Shown here piece by piece: positions 23,046-36,018 of a DNA stretch of 64,000 nt. Location of the stretch: contig JAQFVV010000254.1 in assembly GCA_028023455.1 (NCBI GenBank), positions 1,118,001-1,182,000 on the forward strand. The letters run 5' to 3'. A model generated the notes under the pieces. That model searched no databases, was not told the origin of the DNA, and was given only the letters and a program-made list of their open reading frames with translations. Origin of the DNA: Epiperipatus broadwayi. Taxonomy: Eukaryota > Onychophora > Udeonychophora > Euonychophora > Peripatidae. Position numbers and translations under genes: made by a program. How positions within the stretch are numbered: the stretch's first letter is position 1; each line of letters opens with the position of its first letter.

Positions 23046-25739
23046 GTAACCTGTCCAAAGTCATTATAATCATATTACCTAAATTCTAACTTGTAACTCT
23101 TTAAAATTAATGTTTTCTGTATATACCTAGGTCTTGTTTTATGCAGTAGATAGGTTCCTCAGAAAATGCACACAAAATAAATCGCACAAAAATAGACTTA
23201 ACTTACCTTGAAAAATGGGGATAGGGGTTGTAATCTTCAGAAATCACATAAAAGCAAAGCAAAAAGGAAAAATTACTTTAAAATTCGCATTAAAAAAATA
23301 AGGAAATAAAGTATGACTAATAAAAAATTTCAAATATTTGAAAAAAATAATACAAGACAAACTTTTTTTACTTTTTTTATTAACTACAGTATTTAATTTT
23401 ACATTTTTTCATACATATTTTAATCATTAGCGGTTATTTGGCTATTTGACAATATGCATGCATTTGTGAACTGTTAAGAAATCAGATTCGTCATGTGACA
23501 TACAACTAGCACCACTTTCATTCTTGAGCTGTGTTAATGGTTTTTTGTTTCTATATTAAAAAAATGACATCGTAATCAAAACAAAATGATTATAGATTAT
23601 CATTAGAAAGATTATTTTTAGTTTATAAAATCAATAAAATCTTCGTTATTATTTATTTTAAAAATCTAAAAAATTATTTATTTCTGTTATAATTAACAAA
23701 ATACATTTTAAAAGTTTAAAATTTTTGAATATTTATTGCAATATTTTTATATGTAAATATAAATCTATTATTATTATTTACTCATTAGTATAAGTAGGTT
23801 ATTTACATAGAAGCTAATATTCTAAATACAGCTTCAGGCCATATTCAAGTCAAAATAAGTTATTAATAATTTAAATTTCTTGATATCTAATAAATATAGT
23901 GAAATATGAAAGATATTAAGAAGAAACATGAATCGCATAACTTTAAAATTGCATTACAATAATCTGCATAAAATGAGACTCAGGTGTATCTTGAATCTTT
24001 TTTAACTTGCTAATCGGCAAGTATGCAAATTAATAATTATCTTCTTTGTGTCGATTCTCTTATATCTAAATAATACTACTGTCAAAAATTTTCATCCAAC
24101 TCACATTTTTTTATTATTTTTATAATTTAGTGCAGTTATAATTTATTTTTAATGATATCTTTATATTTTTCACTTAATTTTATTTGTAAATGCCAATCAA
24201 ACCCAGTTTTACAAACTTCTATATTCTGCTGTGGAATAGGGGGTTAATGAGTTCTTGTTAGTTATATCTAAATAGCTTGTAAGACTGAGTTTTTCTTTTA
24301 AAATGAATGTATGCTTTTTAAAAAAATATATTTTATTGTAAGTTTATACAAAATATATAAATACTTTTCAATCTGGGATGGATATAGGTGTTCGTTAATT
24401 TTATTAATTTTTTTATTTATCATCATTGCCAAAAAGACTGGTGAACAAATTCTATTTTGTTGTTCGCACTTTTAAGTGCATGAATTTTAGTTTTTTTTAT
24501 ATGTTAAACAAAATATTGATTCAAGAAGGGGGAGCAATGCAAGCTTCATTAATTATAGTTTTAACTTTTGATTAATGATTCTATCTTACATGGGTCATTA
24601 TTTTAACATATTACATATTTGTTAAACCATTTAAGACTTTATTTCAGTATTTAAATCCAATGATTTTATATTCTTATGATAGCGTTGCTGGCATATGTCA
24701 AATTATTAATAAGCCACATAGGGATTTTTTCTGATTCGCCTGTACCTCATTCCAGGGAGTCATGATCATCTTCGTTCATCATTCTTCTTTTCCAAGTATA
24801 TATTCATATACTGCTTTGATTTGTCCATACCTCACCCTGGGGATTCAAAGGCTTTCATTTTGTTAGTATTCTCATTCATAACTGGTTAGTGTAGTTGAAG
24901 CTCTGCATGGCTCTGCTCTGATCCGGTCCATAACAACTTCCTACTTAATTTTTCCATTATGTACCACTCAGCCTGAAGCTGGCATACCATCTTCAAATAG
25001 AATGATGTTTTCTTGGCCAAATGTGCTACCCTCTCTCTCACTGACATAATGCTAGCACTGCAATTTCTTATAGTTAGTTTTCTAGCCTGTTTAGCAAAAT
25101 AAATCATAATGATATGTGATAATGAAATGTTTTTCTCTTTATAATATTTTTAGATGGAGTTTAGATACAACTTCTCATGAAGCTGCCCTCCCCTTTATTG
25201 AAATAAGCCATTCCCATACTTATAGAGTTTCACAATATTCTATTGTTAAATGTCGAAAATGTAAAATAAATAATGTTTTTAGTCTACTTACTGATCAAAG
25301 TATATCCTTATTTTAATTGTTGTAAATAAAGTCTATAAATGGAAAATAAACTTATGTATTAAATGCTAAGACCATTCTACTAAAATCACATAATCAGTGA
25401 AACTCTATTGTATCTTTATATATATTATTTTTAAATGTGTAAAATGTCCACCAAAACACCCAGTTAGATCCATTTTGTAACATGAATTAAAATCCTATTT
25501 TTAAATATATGTTCGGTATTGTAACCACCACACTAAATTGATATTTGTTAAAATAAAAATAATTGTATCAAGTTTGTTAAATGTTAGTAATGAAAACAAA
25601 GTTTTAAAGGTGTGAAGTTGATTATATATATAAAACCATCTTGAATTTTGTCAAAATAAATATTTATATTTTTAAACTTAATCCAGTTGTTCGAATCTCC
25701 TTAATATTTATATTTGTTTTTAACTCATATCTTGGGTTC
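23046..25739. other. AT-rich intergenic sequence, no gene seen
   Basis: Mostly low-complexity. A patch at 24720-25100 is less AT-rich and carries a 73-codon minus-strand ORF (24886-25107) with no recognised domain. Confidence 0.45.
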
Positions 25740-26126
25740 ACTCAATCTCTCATCATCATCAGCTGAGTTCTTGTGCAAAACAATGTAGCACCGGGCCTGG
25801 AAATAATTAATTTATGTTGTATCATTGTAGGTGTTGTCTGCAGTGTTATATATTTGGGGAATGGGCAAACAAGTTAGAATTTATGATTGCTCCTGACCTG
25901 TATATCTCAGGTATGATTGGATTTGGAGTACTTTTGCTTAGATTCTAAATCTTGTTGGATGGATATACATTTTGACCAGTACAATATATAACAATCTGCA
26001 GAAGTACTTTCAGTTAATTCCTTAACCTGCTTCAACTGTATTTTAATTGGTGCTTGCTTCCATTTGTTTTTTGAATTTAACAGAGGTTGAGGCAGGTTAA
26101 GGAATTAACTGAAAATACTTCTGCTG
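25740..26126 (+). repeat. family E repeat with terminal hairpin, copy 1
   Basis: Shared with the minus strand of 30680-30965: GGCCTGGAAATAATTA, GGGCAAACAAGTTAGAAT, TTGCTCCTGACCTGTATATC, GTACTTTTGCTTAGATT. This copy ends in an added hairpin: GCAGAAGTACTTTCAGTTAA (25998 on) pairs with TTAACTGAAAATACTTCTGC (to 26124). Non-coding. Confidence 0.75.
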
Positions 26127-29100
26127 ATTGAAAGACTGTATATAATAGTTAATTACCATTATATTTATTATTTTTATTGTTATTACAATAGTTTTTTAAT
26201 TAATGGACATTTTGTTGTATATATATGCATAGTTGTGAAATTATTTTTTTTTAAAGAAGGAGAATGAGAACAGAACAAATAAAATCTCATTCTATTCTGA
26301 ATCTCACATATGTTCTCAGCAGAAACCTTCCCTTATTATTCCATATTGTATTTAATATTAACAATTTCATTTATAAATGTATATTTTAGGCAATTTAATA
26401 ATGCATTTTTAGGAATGCAAATGTTAAGTAAATCTTTTAATGACAAAAGCCATTCAACAAAATTACAAGGCAGTGTTTCACTGATTAACCATTACATTCA
26501 TCTGCTGTCCTAGAGCTTAAAACAACTTTTTTATATAATACTATATCGCCAATGATATTTACACATATCCAAATGGAATAAAAGTATCAAAAATATATCA
26601 ATACACAATAGCAATGTATATCATCTTAAACATGCATAATAATAAGAAAATAGTAAGTAGGAATATTTTAAATTCCATTTTTACATCTTTATATAATTGT
26701 AATGCTTTCGTGGAATTATAATTGGATAGTGGCATTAAAATATTTTTTATCTTCCCTCTATGAAATGTGTATATCTGTGTTATTTATTATAGATATTTTA
26801 AAATTAACTTTATTGATACCCTCATTTGGTGAAGCATGATATAACTTATGCTCATATACAATTTGAAATAAAATATAACAACATTTGCATATATATAGAG
26901 CTGCTGAAACTGTAATATTAAGTGAAATGGTGTTGCCCCACAGGGGATTTATTTGTTTAGATCCGGTCTGCCCACTGTGCCACAGGGAGGATGACACCAT
27001 TACCCAACCTTCACCCAATGTCCAGTCTTTTACGGATATAGAACTATGATCTAATCAGTATTTCAGTAAAACAATCTTTAATCAACCCCTCATGGTTGTT
27101 ATTGCTGATGGGAAATTTTCGATGGTGAGAAGTTCCACTTTCTTATGTACTGGGTTACCCGTTGTAAAATGCTTTATAATCAACTTGATGCTGACCCCCC
27201 CCCCCGGAAAATTTTTAAGTAGGATAATGAGGGACAGAGATGAATGAGTTGTGACAACATGGGACCTGATAGACATTCGTTATAGAACTGAAGGTAACTC
27301 TTGCAATCTTTCATCTGTCAGGACAATCACTCTTAGGTGTGAATAAGAATCATGTTTTTCCTATGTATAAAATCTTATTTATTGCTTTGTACAACAAATT
27401 GAATTAAAATATGTAATAAAGTTTTTGATAAAAAAAACAACATATCCTATAAATTATGTAGATTGTTTTCCAAAACAATTGCGACGTCAAGAAGCAGTTT
27501 GGTAAAATCAATAAGTATTTCAACATTTTCTTTCCAAATATGTTCCATTAATTTCAATATGTTTAAGAAATAAATGTACTTAACGCACCTTCTTTTTCAA
27601 AACTTGGTTTATTTTAAAATAAGCATGTAAAATAATAATTGCCAAAACCATAATATATAGACAAACGTTGGAGGAAAATTGAAAAAAAGTTCTCAAAATA
27701 AACCAAGATTTGAAAAGAAAAAGTGTGTGTAATCGATCTTGTTTTGTAAATATATGAAAGTAAATGTCTAATATTTTTACAATAGAGAGTTATGTGTGTT
27801 ATGTTATATATTATGGATACATGTATAAATAATAGTCCAGTTAACATATTAAAAAACAGCAGCATAACTATATTTACTTATTAAGTCGAGACTGAACATT
27901 AACAAAAGTTTAAAAGCATCTTTTAATTGTGTTCTTAGGGCAACATTCACAGTGAAATATGGGTTTGTTATTACTTCTATGATTTTATGGAATATAGTGT
28001 TCAAATGTCCCATGATTCCAATCAATTAACGATGCCGATATTTTATTATTTCTTAAAAAATAAAATTATCTATAGTAAAAAATCTAAGCTTATCAAATAA
28101 ATTTTCACCTGCTTGAAAAACAAATACTGTACTTAATTTAAAAATCATTACAGAATTTATGCGTAAAGTAAAGCCTTTAAAGTGTGTGTGTGCATGTAAA
28201 TATGCCAATATGAAATAACAATGTAGTCTAATTTTTTTCTCTCATTTTTTTTTTTTTTTTTGATAGTTCTATAGCTACGATTTTTAACATTTATTGACTT
28301 TAAGTGTAAATATGTTATAAAATAATAATTACTTAAAATAATTACTTTTTGATTTACTTCCAACAGTTTTAGAAAATTAATTTCCATACAGAGTTTCTTA
28401 GAGCATCAGTAAATCAATATTAACCTTCAGACCGATATTTTAATGTAAATCAATCCTAACTTGGTTTTCTTTTATTTTTGGTCATGCTGTCAAAATTGAT
28501 CTGCTGTGAGTAAAGAAATATTTCTACAGATTATAAGATATTGCTAACCAATAAATACTTAAACAGCTTAATGTCAAATTTTTAACAAAAATGATTGATT
28601 TTATATATTATTTGTTATAGTGTGTTTATTACTATAAATATATTCTTCAAACATCCATTCCACCACACATTTTAAACATGTATGAGAGAAGACATCTGAA
28701 AATATAAATGCAACCGAAAATGCTTTTCTGCTGAGTTAGCACTCTTCTCTTGGTCCATGTCACACTCTCATATATATATTTTCATCATCTGTCCACTTTA
28801 TCTATATAAAATACTACCATTTGATATATGATAAATATTGAAAAAGTAATGATGAGATTGTAGCTAAGTCCAACTATCATGAGTGCTGATTCAATATGAA
28901 ATGCATTATGGAGGCTACTTACATTTTCAGGTGCTATTATTCATGTTTCAAGAATGTGTGGTTAAATATAAATGATAGTGCACATGGAAACAGAAATGAA
29001 GTTGAATTACTGATACCACGATTAATAAAGTACAGATGCATAAATCTGAGGTAAGAACGATATAATAATATATCACTTAAATGATTAGTAATAATCATTA

Positions 29101-29184
29101 ATGTGTTTATCTGAAATAGTTGGTGTAAAAAATGTTAAATACAAAATATTTGACACTTGTAGATCAACCTATACTAAAGATAAC
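26127..29184. other. AT-rich intergenic sequence, no gene seen
   Basis: A less AT-rich patch at 26930-27330 includes a C11 homopolymer near 27196 and two short minus-strand ORFs without recognised domains. A T18 run lies near 28244-28261. Nothing else is recognised. Confidence 0.45.
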
Positions 29185-29201
29185 AAATAGTTTAACATTT
29201 A

Positions 29202-29489
29202 ACTTTATTTAAATATTTCAAATACATTCGACTGTTAGTAATAACACAGCAAATAGGTTAGTATATGCACAACATTTCAAGAGATATTGTTCTCCCCTCT
29301 TCTTTGGGTGTTGGTGGCCTGACCAGTGACAGTACTAGCATGGGATTCAAACTTGGGTCCTTCAATTCTTGGATTATTGAATTTTAAAGTAATGCTCTAA
29401 CCAGCTGAGCAAGGTAACACTCTAACCAACTGAGCAAGGTAATGCTCAACCAACTGAGCAAGGTAACGCTCTAACCAACTGAGCCATCC
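29202..29489 (-). repeat. tRNA-SINE-like arm, minus orientation
   Basis: On the minus strand: tRNA-like head with A box GGCTCAGTTGGTTAGAGC, B-box-like AGTTTGAATCCC, then CTAGTACTGTCACTGG, TCAGGCCACCAACACC, AAGAAGAGGGGAGAACA and a tail ending in AT-rich sequence. The A-box segment is present four times in tandem. Confidence 0.8.
29391..29489 (-). repeat. four tandem copies of a 25-bp A-box unit
   Basis: Units at 29391-29415, 29416-29440, 29441-29464 and 29465-29489. Each reads, on the minus strand, close to TTGCTCAGTTGGTTAGAGC followed by GTTACC. Unit lengths are 25, 25, 24 and 25. The unit spans the internal RNA polymerase III A box and D-arm of the SINE head. The plus arm has only one. Confidence 0.92.
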
Positions 29490-29493
29490 TACC

Positions 29494-29743
29494 AGGATGG
29501 CTCAGATGATTAGAGCTTTACCTTAAAATTTAATAATCAAGAATCTAAGGATCCAGGTTCGAATCCTATGCTAGTACTGTCACTAGTCAGGCCAGCAACA
29601 CTTGAAGAAGAGGGGAGAACATTACCTCTCGAAACATTGTGCATCTACTAACCTGTTTGCTGTGTTATTACTAACAGTTGAATGTTTTTAAAATATTTAA
29701 ATAAATTTTTTCTAAAGACATTCAATACACATATTAGATTATG
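29494..29743 (+). repeat. tRNA-SINE-like arm, plus orientation
   Basis: GATGGCTCAGATGATTAGAG (A-box region), GGTTCGAATCC at about 29556-29566 (exact B box), then CTAGTACTGTCACTAG, the CTTGAAGAAG-hairpin-CGAAAC block (29601-29636) and ATACTAACCTG-like text. Boxes and spacing fit a tRNA-derived SINE head; the body is not a family I can name. Confidence 0.8.
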
Positions 29744-29750
29744 GAAATAG

Positions 29751-30131
29751 GCAAAACTCTTTACATGTATTGCCACTCAGTGCAAGCCAGAATAATCAAT
29801 GGATGCCAGAAGACTTGTGCATAAAATCCCCATCTAGTGTGTACTCATCCAATATCCCCAGACTAGTTTCTGGCTTGTGGCCTTTGTCAGTGAGGAGCCT
29901 TGAATCTGAGCACACTGCACCTACATCTTAGGATCTAATGCAACCCTCCAGAGGCCACCTTTTATCCCTTTTTAACTAAAAAACTATGAGCCTTAAATTG
30001 AAAATACTATGCACAAGTCTTCTGACATCCATTGATTACTCTGGCTTGCACTGAGTGGCAATACGTGTAGAGAGTTTTGTCTGTTTTAATAACAGTTATA
30101 AGTGAACATAAGAAATGGTGATCATGTGATA
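29751..30131. mobile_element. family A foldback, complete, with 10-bp target duplication
   Basis: ATGGAAATAG at 29741-29750 and at 30132-30141 flank it exactly. Left arm: GCCACTCAGTGCAAGCCAGA and ATCAATGGATGCCAGAAGAC. The right arm is its reverse complement (30009-30075). The core contains CCCAGACTAGTTTCTGGCTT and ATCTTAGGATCTAATGCAAC. The far right end is GATCATGTGA. It has no ORF with a domain, so it must be mobilised in trans. Confidence 0.85.
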
Positions 30132-30152
30132 ATGGAAATAGTTTAACATTTA

Positions 30153-30679
30153 TATCTGGACTTGGAATGATATGATAATCTCTGGATAATAAATGATTAG
30201 TTATAATAATTAACATATCTATCTAAAATGGATGTTTTCAAAGACATGAGTACAGGAAGTTTGACACTTAGTCCAAAAATGACTTCATTATTTTTAAATT
30301 TTACATGTATATAAAATGACATTTGGGAACCAATTGAAGCCCACTGAGAGGTTTCTCCATAATTCCTCCCATAAAAAACTGAAGTACAACAGTACTTATA
30401 TTACTAATCACTTATTGGTTGAAGAAAGTTTTTAGTTTTTTTTTTGTTAATCTCTATTAGACTCATTTTCTGATCAATATCTGTTTGGCTGAGTGTGTTG
30501 ACTATTTATTACCAACATAAAAAATCCCAATTTGTCTTTAGAAAATTTTGTTATCTAATTTATGTTCCTCTGAAGTTGAATCTTAGCTATGACATTCAGT
30601 AAATAGATATGCTTCTCACTACTACTGAAGCCATATAAATATTTGTTATACAAATGCATGTCTGAAAATATTTTTAAAT
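30153..30679. other. AT-rich intergenic sequence, no gene seen
   Basis: Nothing recognised. Confidence 0.5.
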
Positions 30680-30965
30680 CATTCTTGTCGATTCCTAAAA
30701 AAACTTAAAAGAGGTTAAGAATCAAGTGTACCAGTCAAAATCGTCTGCTCACTTAACAAGACTCAAAATACAAGCAAAAGTACCTTGAATCTGATCATGC
30801 TTGAGATACACAGGTCAGGAACAATCCTGGATTCTAACCTATTTGCCTATTCTTTGAGTCTCTGACCCTATGAACAAGAATCCTAATGATAATTATTTTC
30901 ATTCCAGGCTCGGAAACATAGTGGTAGAACATAAGATCAAAAGGATGATGATGGTCGAAACAAAA
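30680..30965 (-). repeat. family E repeat, copy 2
   Basis: Reverse-complement relative of 25740-26000, sharing GAGCCTGGAATGAAAATAAT, GGCAAATAGGTTAGAAT, TTGTTCCTGACCTGTGTATC and GGTACTTTTGCTTGTATT. It lacks the terminal hairpin of copy 1. Confidence 0.7.
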
Positions 30966-33717
30966 ATAGCCCAAGAATTATATTTATTACAGTTATTTTA
31001 TCAATTATAATTTTTAATTAAAAGAAAATAATAATTCAGAAACCAGGATTTATGTATTATATAATTTTAATAAAATATTAGGAGAACACATATATATGTT
31101 CACGCTTGGTATAATGTTAACTATTTATAAAATTTCAGGGATTGTTTTATATAATCCCCTTTACATTAATTATTCAATAGACATAATTTTTACTGAATGA
31201 GTTGTAACTTGTGCAAAGGTTGAACATGTCAATTTACAAATATTTACAAACATAATGTTCTGAATGCATAAAAACAATCTACAAGATTGGAACACCTTTG
31301 GATTCCAGAAACCCCTTGATAATTAAGCATTAATCATTTTGACAAATAAATGTAAATATATAGTCTCAATCATTTATTTACAATTTTAAAATCATTACAT
31401 ATGTTTGACTGGCATTGTTTGGAAATAGAGTCTTTAGAATAAGTATACAAGAAACAAACAATGCATTACATTGACTGGGAGAGGTAAGGTATCATTAAGG
31501 TTTTACAGAAAATATGTATTGATTTATGTCTATGGGAATCGATTAATATTTTAAAAGAAGGCAGTTTAAAAACAGTGTGCTGACTAATTAGCATGTTGGC
31601 ATATTTCATGAATGAGCGACTAACGAAAGGTCAGACAGGCATAAATCACTTTTAATAAAACAATACTAGCATGTCATTGAAGAAATATGGATCTTATGGT
31701 AATTTGAATAATTCATCATTTTAACATATTTGAGAATGAATCAGGGTTGGTATGTTCATGCATTTTGGTGGAATGATACTGAATGGAGAGGTTGGGTTTG
31801 AAGGCTCGAATGCCAGCTGTATGGTCAATCACAGTACTATCAAAACCTCACACCTCGCATTCCACAGACAGTAGTGCATGCTTCTGATTACGAACGATTT
31901 AGAGAAAGTAGGATGGAGAGCTTTGGACTTTCCAAAGTCCCCAATGACAAAACAATGAAAAATATATATGTGAGTACATAAGAGAAAGAAAAGGTATGCC
32001 AGCAGCATTATACCTAATCGATAAAATTAATACATTATATTTTAGCACCTGAAAATGGTTTGACCTCTGTCCAATGATATGTTTAAACAAAGAATCATTA
32101 ATCAAATTATAACGGATAATAATTTTTTTAACCATTCAGGGTAAACTAATAAAATTATTTTAAATTTGATTCTCATCAACATTTTTAGTAACAGAACTAA
32201 CCCTCTGGCAAATGGCAAGATGGGACGATAACAATATTAAGGTTCACGATCTTTTAAATGACAATTTAGGAATAAATTCAAATAATAAAGTAGCAGTATG
32301 CATCCACAATAAGATAGTTTAGATAAGAAAATGTGAATAAAAGATTTCAATATAAAAACCAACCTAGTGAGCAATATCTGCTAAAATGAATAAAACTTTA
32401 CTAATAAATTTTAAATGAAGCCCCTGCTTTTTCCCCCATTAAACAATAAAATAACCCCTTATTAGGCTCGTGAGGTTGAATAATATTGACATGTTAATTA
32501 AAGAGAATAAATTGTCTACATACATAAAACAATAAGTTAAAATCTTTAATAGAGCCACACAAAGCTATATACAAGAATTTAAGCATGAAATGTAAATTAA
32601 AATTACATTAAAATAGTAGGAATTACAGAGAGTTCAAAAGTGAAATTAGCAGGAACTTATAAATTAATATGTGAATTAAAGTACAAAGGTTTAACTACAT
32701 CTTATTAGAAATTACAAAGGGATTTACTTATTAAGGCAGCTCTATACAGAAAGAGGTTACCTCAAGATCTATTGTGAATGCATGAAGATAGATCCACTTC
32801 TTCTAGTGCTTTCAAATTTGCAGGCAGATACAGCATGGCAGTCAGCAGTTGGGTCAGCACTCAGACAATCATCTTGGGTGGCCAGTTAGATGGATGGTAC
32901 ATGGCAGCCGACAGTCTACCAAGAAGTCCGGAGAAAACTGCTTCTTCTACTACTCAAAGTTCATGTCACAAAACTTTTCCTGACTTCTTAAAGTGAAATG
33001 ATGAATCAATATCTCTGGAAAATTATTGATTCAATCAAACGCTCTGAAAGAATTTACTAACTAACTGACTTCTTTTGTTCTATGGGCTCTTTTATACATT
33101 TTTATCCCCCCCCCCCAAGAATGCGATTTCACTTGCCCATAGCTATCCCTGTAATCTTGATTCTAATTAGTAAAATATTTCATTAGTAGAAAAAAATTTA
33201 AAGATAAGGCTTGAAATACCTTTTAGATATTTCCGATTTTGTATAGATTTACTAAAAATTAACAAAAGGATTCATTATAGTTTTAATTAAAATGTTGACT
33301 TTTAATTTGCATGAAATAATCTTATATAAAGAGAATAGATTACTTTCACTTAGCAACTACTCTAAAATATGTCGAACCTTTTAAATTCCAAATACAATTA
33401 AAATATATATATAAAAACAATATAATTTTCAGCAATAATTATTACTAAATCATTGCTTCGTTCATATATATATATATATATGCATCAAGCACATTACTGT
33501 TTTGTTTTTACTAAATATTTTTGTAGCTTTTCTTTTGATTATTGTGTCTGAATTGCTGGTGCCGTAGGAGGTTACTGTAGATGGCGAAGCATGAAGCTCA
33601 ATGTGATTAGACATTGATTGCTTCACAAGTGAACAATGCTTTCGATATTAATTAAAGTTGTTAATTTATTTTGTGCTCAAAATTTATTATAAAGCAGCTT
33701 TGTGACATATATGACTA
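30966..33717. other. AT-rich intergenic sequence, no gene seen
   Basis: Patches at 31740-31930 and 32770-33000 are less AT-rich. The second holds a 72-codon plus ORF (32778-32996) with no recognised domain. A C11 run lies near 33107. No repeat matched. Confidence 0.45.
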
Positions 33718-34192
33718 GGTGTCCAGTGAAAAAAATAATGATCCTCTTTCCAAGCTATCTGCAGCACCATTTGTGAACATTTTAAGATGTTAGCATGTCC
33801 GGAACATGAATTATAATATGAAATGTGACAATGTGTTCCATATATTTATAAATGACCTTCAATGATCTCCATTATTATAAAACCTTACAAACCACTTGAA
33901 ACCGGTCTTGCATCTCACTGCTTCACCACCATATACAGTATGAATCATTTCAAATATTTTAGTGGTAGCTTTCTCCAATTAAAACAAAATTTAATATTAG
34001 TGCATTGTTCCATTTAGATTTAAAGTATAAAACAACCAGCCATATTTTATATTGTGGTTTATGATCCAAACATGTTAACATCTTAAACCTTCTGTGATGA
34101 ATACTTAAACCATATTACTTCATAATACATACATTGTACAAGAGATGGTGCTGCAAGCAATATGGACAGAGAAGTAGTAGTCACTAGTCATT
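33718..34192. repeat. family F foldback, diverged arms
   Basis: The left arm GCAGCACCATTTGTGAACAT ... TTTAAGATGTTAGCATGT ... AACATGAATTATAATATG is matched by the reverse complement of the right side (34020-34160), which reads GCAGCACCATCTCTTGTAC ... GTTTAAGATGTTAACATG. Arms are imperfect, so the insertion is old. Confidence 0.65.
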
Positions 34193-36018
34193 ATTTTATT
34201 GAGACAGATTGTTTATAATTAAAACATGAATAAAAGATGTAAAGACAAAAAATTTAAAAAATGTTATGTTTCAACCACTTTTCTGGTCTTCTTCAAACTT
34301 TTATTAAAAAATCTGTAGCAGTAATCTAAACAAATTAACTATCTGTATGCATATATGTTTAATAAGTGTTCAGCTTAAAGGTATGGTGTAATAATTATGA
34401 AACAGGGACATATGACCAATTGATATTTGATCATTTCCAGTGGTAGTTCACTATTGCTTGTCAGCTATTTTAACACTAATTTATTTTAGCATTTCTGATG
34501 CAAATTCTCATCATAAAATAACAAAGACCTTCATGTCATTAAAAGGTTTAATTATAGTGTAGTGTTGAGAAGACAGGATGGTGAAGAAAAAGAGAAAGGA
34601 ATGTCTTTGTTTCTTGTATATGTATATAAAAAATAACTATTTTTATGTGTAATGTAATTATATAATATTTAAACTGTAGTTAAAGTAATATTAAACTATT
34701 CCTAACAGAAAAAATCTGAAGGGTTTGAAAATAATGAGTAGAGAATATGAACCTTCATACTGAATGAGTTAATGAAGTTGTAGAGGGACAGATTCTGAAG
34801 TGTATAGCAATTTGTGCACTCAAAATTCTTTTGAATTCTTGATCAATAAAGTCATTCGATTATTTATTTAAGGGTTGAATAATATTTAAATCCTGTTACT
34901 GGTGGGACTATATGTGATGTATAACAAATCATCATATTCCTTAAAAGAATATTTGACAGAAAGGGATGCAGAAATTTATCATCATTAAAGATGCAGTGTA
35001 ATAATTTAATAAAAAAAGCAAATACTATGCCATGGTTCCTCAAATCATGCCCTGATCACTATACCATAGTAATTGATATATATATACTTTACTAATCACG
35101 CAGTTCATCTTAGGCAGTATTATTTTTATTTTTATTTTTTTGTTTCTGAACATTAATGTTGTTTCGTCCTAGTATATAGTTGATTAACTATAGGGATCAT
35201 TATGGAAGATTTCAACTTTAAAATCTAATCAATAGAATAATTCATAATTTTGTACATGGTTTAAAATGGTAAAGTATAAAGCGAAAGCATTAGTTACTAA
35301 CTATATCTTCAACTTGAATGTCTTGACTTGCCACTGTTTTACAAGTTTAAAATATTTCAAAACAAATGTCTTTTTTATCTTCCACTTTGTAAGATATATA
35401 TATACATTTTACATAATGATTTTATTCACCTTGTAAACCTAAAGTTTTGTTAAAACAGAATTTTTAGCTATTAATAGAGAATTATATTCCAATTAATTCA
35501 AATATCATTTAACTGACAATAAAAACTTATCTTTTTCATTAAAAAATTATTGAAAAAAAAACAGCTCAATAAAGCAAATCACTTTTAGAGTCAAATTTGC
35601 CAAACAGATTTATTAATTTAATTTAAAATTTATAAAAAGCTTTTTATTATTTTAAGTATAATTTAATATTAATTTTCAATAATTTATAAAGTAAAATTTA
35701 AAACTATTTTTAATTTCTTTTTTTATATTTATTAGCAAAATGTTTCAGTTGTACACGAAAACAACAGTCTACATACAGAGTAAAAAAATTATTACAATTT
35801 AATTTACAAGTGTCAAATTTTCTGCTTTCATAACTTTGACAACATTCACATTACATAAATACATTTATTATTATTATTAATTATTTATTAAGCTAGAAAT
35901 TATCGTGTCATTTTTCACCCAGTTATAAATTTCCAATTTCAGTTAAAAGTAAATATTATTCATTTTTGTCTCTTTTTCTACATGTAATATCTTTTTTTTG
36001 ATATCATTAAAGCTTAAA
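34193..36018. other. AT-rich intergenic sequence, no gene seen
   Basis: Nothing recognised, apart from a short piece at 34805-34870 that resembles 53565-53630 (GCTCAAA..TTTTTGAA and GATAAAGCCATTCGATTAT). Confidence 0.45.

Larger units (their letters stand above)
29185..30152. mobile_element. palindromic tRNA-SINE-type element with 17-bp target duplication and nested family A
   Basis: AAATAGTTTAACATTTA occurs at 29185-29201 and again at 30136-30152, a 17-bp direct repeat flanking the whole unit. Between lie two SINE-like arms head to head (29202-29489 minus, 29494-29743 plus), then a family A copy inserted in the right end. A 17-bp duplication is of LINE-mobilised length rather than the 2-9 bp of most DNA transposons. 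A second copy is at 39692-40606. Confidence 0.75.

Noticed and set aside
24886-25107. 73-codon minus ORF with basic, protein-like composition
   Set aside because: No recognised domain and no promoter or splice context; chance cannot be excluded.
29391-29489. CRISPR-like array of 25-bp units
   Set aside because: Units are contiguous with no spacers, and they are the A-box part of a SINE head in eukaryotic DNA.
29500-29575. Functional tRNA gene
   Set aside because: A and B boxes are present, but no acceptor stem closes and the sequence continues into a repeated SINE-like body.
32778-32996. 72-codon plus ORF in a GC-balanced patch
   Set aside because: Ser/Thr-rich, without a recognised domain, splice pair or repeat match; too weak to call a gene.
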